Positions 62,971-64,000 of a stretch of DNA of 64,000 nt are shown here, one piece after another. Made by a program: the position numbers and the translations under genes. The notes under the pieces were generated by a model. The model was not told the origin of the DNA. It did not search any database and was given only the letters and a program-made list of their open reading frames with translations. Source of the stretch: Flavihumibacter soli (GTDB lineage Bacteria > Bacteroidota > Bacteroidia > Sphingobacteriales > Sphingobacteriaceae); assembly GCF_010692725.1 (NCBI RefSeq), contig NZ_JAAFZB010000096.1, forward strand, positions 806,001 through 870,000, given 5' to 3'. Within the stretch, counting starts at the first letter, position 1; the number at the start of each line of letters is the position of its first letter.

Positions 62971-64000
62971 ATGAGCAAACACAACTCACTTCATTTTTTC
63001 CGCCTTTGTACATCCTTCACCAACGCAAAATTTTCTTTCACACTACTCCTCCCGGTCCTTCTTTCACTTAATTCCTGTAAGACTTTAAAAACACCCCCAC
63101 CGGGTGGTAATGATGATGGTCGCATCACGGTGAATTACCTGCTTGTGAATGATGTCTATGAGATAGCTCCCCTTGGGGGTGGCGCTGTGGGAGGTATGGC
63201 ACGGGTGGCAACGCTGAAAAAAGAATCCCTTCGCTTCAATCCAAACACTTACCTCATAATGGCCGGCGATTTTCTAAGCCCCTCGGTGTTCAACAGCCTA
63301 CAATATGATGGTAAGCGAATTCGCGGGCGTCAAATGGTTGAAACCATGAACGCGGCAGGTATGGACCTTGCTGTTTTCGGGAACCACGAGTTCGACATTA
63401 ATGAGCCGGAATTACAAGCACGTATCAACGAATCAACGTTCCGCTGGGTTGCTTCGAATACATTTCACAAAAAGAATCCGGCGATCGTTCCTTTCGCGAA
63501 AGAGACCAGCTCCGGCGAAGAGCCTTTCGCTGAAACCTGGATACAATCGGTGACTGATGCCGACGGAACACGGGCACGTATCGGTTATATCGGACTAACG
63601 CTGCCTTTTAATAAGGCTCCGTATGTCAGCTACACTGATCCCCTGGCAACTGCCGAGAAACTGTACAAGCAGCTTGAGGATTCCTGTGATGCGATTATCG
63701 CTGTCACTCATCAGCTGGTGGAAGATGATATTCTCCTTGCAAAAAGGCTGCCCGGCCTTGCTATGATACTCGGCGGGCATGAACATGATATGCGCATGGA
63801 GAAAGTCGGCAGCGTATATGTGCTGAAAGCACATGCGAACGCCCGGTCTGTCTATTCCGCCGAGCTGCTGATCGACAAGAAAAGAAAACGTCTGAAGGTA
63901 AAGCCTGAACTGAAGATGATCGACACGACGGTCGCTGATGATAAGGCCACAGCCGCTGTTGTAGAGAAATGGACCGATATCGCCAACAACAGCTACGCAG
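62971..64000 (+). CDS. 5'-nucleotidase-like metallophosphatase lipoprotein (runs off the window)
   Basis: 343 residues visible and no stop before the window ends. A signal peptide with lipobox SLNSC (Cys about 36) precedes the UshA-type metallophosphatase domain: LLVNDVYE (first metal box), 'YLIMAGDFLSPS', 'FGNHEFDIN' and ILGGHEHDMR. Homologs carry a C-terminal 5'-nucleotidase substrate domain, expected beyond 64000. It would hydrolyse nucleotides outside the cytoplasm. A partial ORF is therefore certain, but its full length is not visible. Confidence 0.85.
   Translation, partial: MSKHNSLHFFRLCTSFTNAKFSFTLLLPVLLSLNSCKTLKTPPPGGNDDGRITVNYLLVNDVYEIAPLGGGAVGGMARVATLKKESLRFNPNTYLIMAGDFLSPSVFNSLQYDGKRIRGRQMVETMNAAGMDLAVFGNHEFDINEPELQARINESTFRWVASNTFHKKNPAIVPFAKETSSGEEPFAETWIQSVTDADGTRARIGYIGLTLPFNKAPYVSYTDPLATAEKLYKQLEDSCDAIIAVTHQLVEDDILLAKRLPGLAMILGGHEHDMRMEKVGSVYVLKAHANARSVYSAELLIDKKRKRLKVKPELKMIDTTVADDKATAAVVEKWTDIANNSYA

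Noticed and set aside
1-64000. tRNA, rRNA, integrase or transposase genes
   Set aside because: None could be recognised on either strand; the island's borders are therefore not tied to a tRNA.

Overview
The window looks like a chromosome segment of a Bacteroidota bacterium, most likely a Sphingobacteriales/Cytophagales-type soil or water organism. The evidence is family content: 7TMR-DISM and two-component-propeller histidine kinases, a DUF2723 membrane glycosyltransferase-like protein, DUF4251, DUF4907, DUF4386 and DUF3606 proteins, NlpE/META lipoproteins and TAnnTTTG-type promoters. No rRNA, tRNA, CRISPR array, integrase or transposase was found.

Layout. 0-13.6 kb is mostly core: two Rnk-like proteins, a WYL regulator, SbcCD nuclease, a hybrid histidine kinase, a DUF2723 protein and a metallophosphoesterase. 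13.8-22.7 kb is carbohydrate use: a GH130 enzyme, an MFS carrier and a secreted unknown protein in one operon, then, after a DUF559 nuclease gene surrounded by ~200-bp inverted-repeat elements, a sugar porter with a GH32 fructanase-like lipoprotein. 23-29 kb holds two large sensor kinases. 30-46 kb is an AT-rich accessory region beginning at efp. It carries displaced efp 3' ends and kinase 3' ends, a ~1,000-residue cold-shock-domain/zinc-ribbon protein, a 59-aa plus 306-aa gene pair, three membrane-tethered unknowns, a MazG-like/DUF2075 helicase pair, and a TIR / KGGVGR-ATPase / membrane-protein cassette. The middle protein of that cassette is fused through a membrane helix to a degenerate GH25 lysozyme fold. 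This region looks like a defence or conflict island. 46-64 kb is envelope and housekeeping: an acyltransferase-like membrane protein, lipoproteins, ricin-lectin paralogs, a frameshifted TPR lipoprotein, an outer-membrane barrel, a cupin, a Kelch/DUF4907 pair and a truncated 5'-nucleotidase-like lipoprotein.

The strongest candidates for something undescribed are (1) the TIR-ATPase-pseudolysozyme-membrane cassette (42.5-45.8 kb), (2) the cold-shock/zinc protein between displaced efp ends (31-35.7 kb), (3) a window-wide class of degenerate 7-bp (sometimes 8-bp) tandem arrays that mostly begin at stop codons, and (4) ~200-bp inverted-repeat elements around a DUF559 nuclease gene. Two promoter/terminator pairs without an ORF suggest small RNAs at about 37.2 and 54.5 kb.
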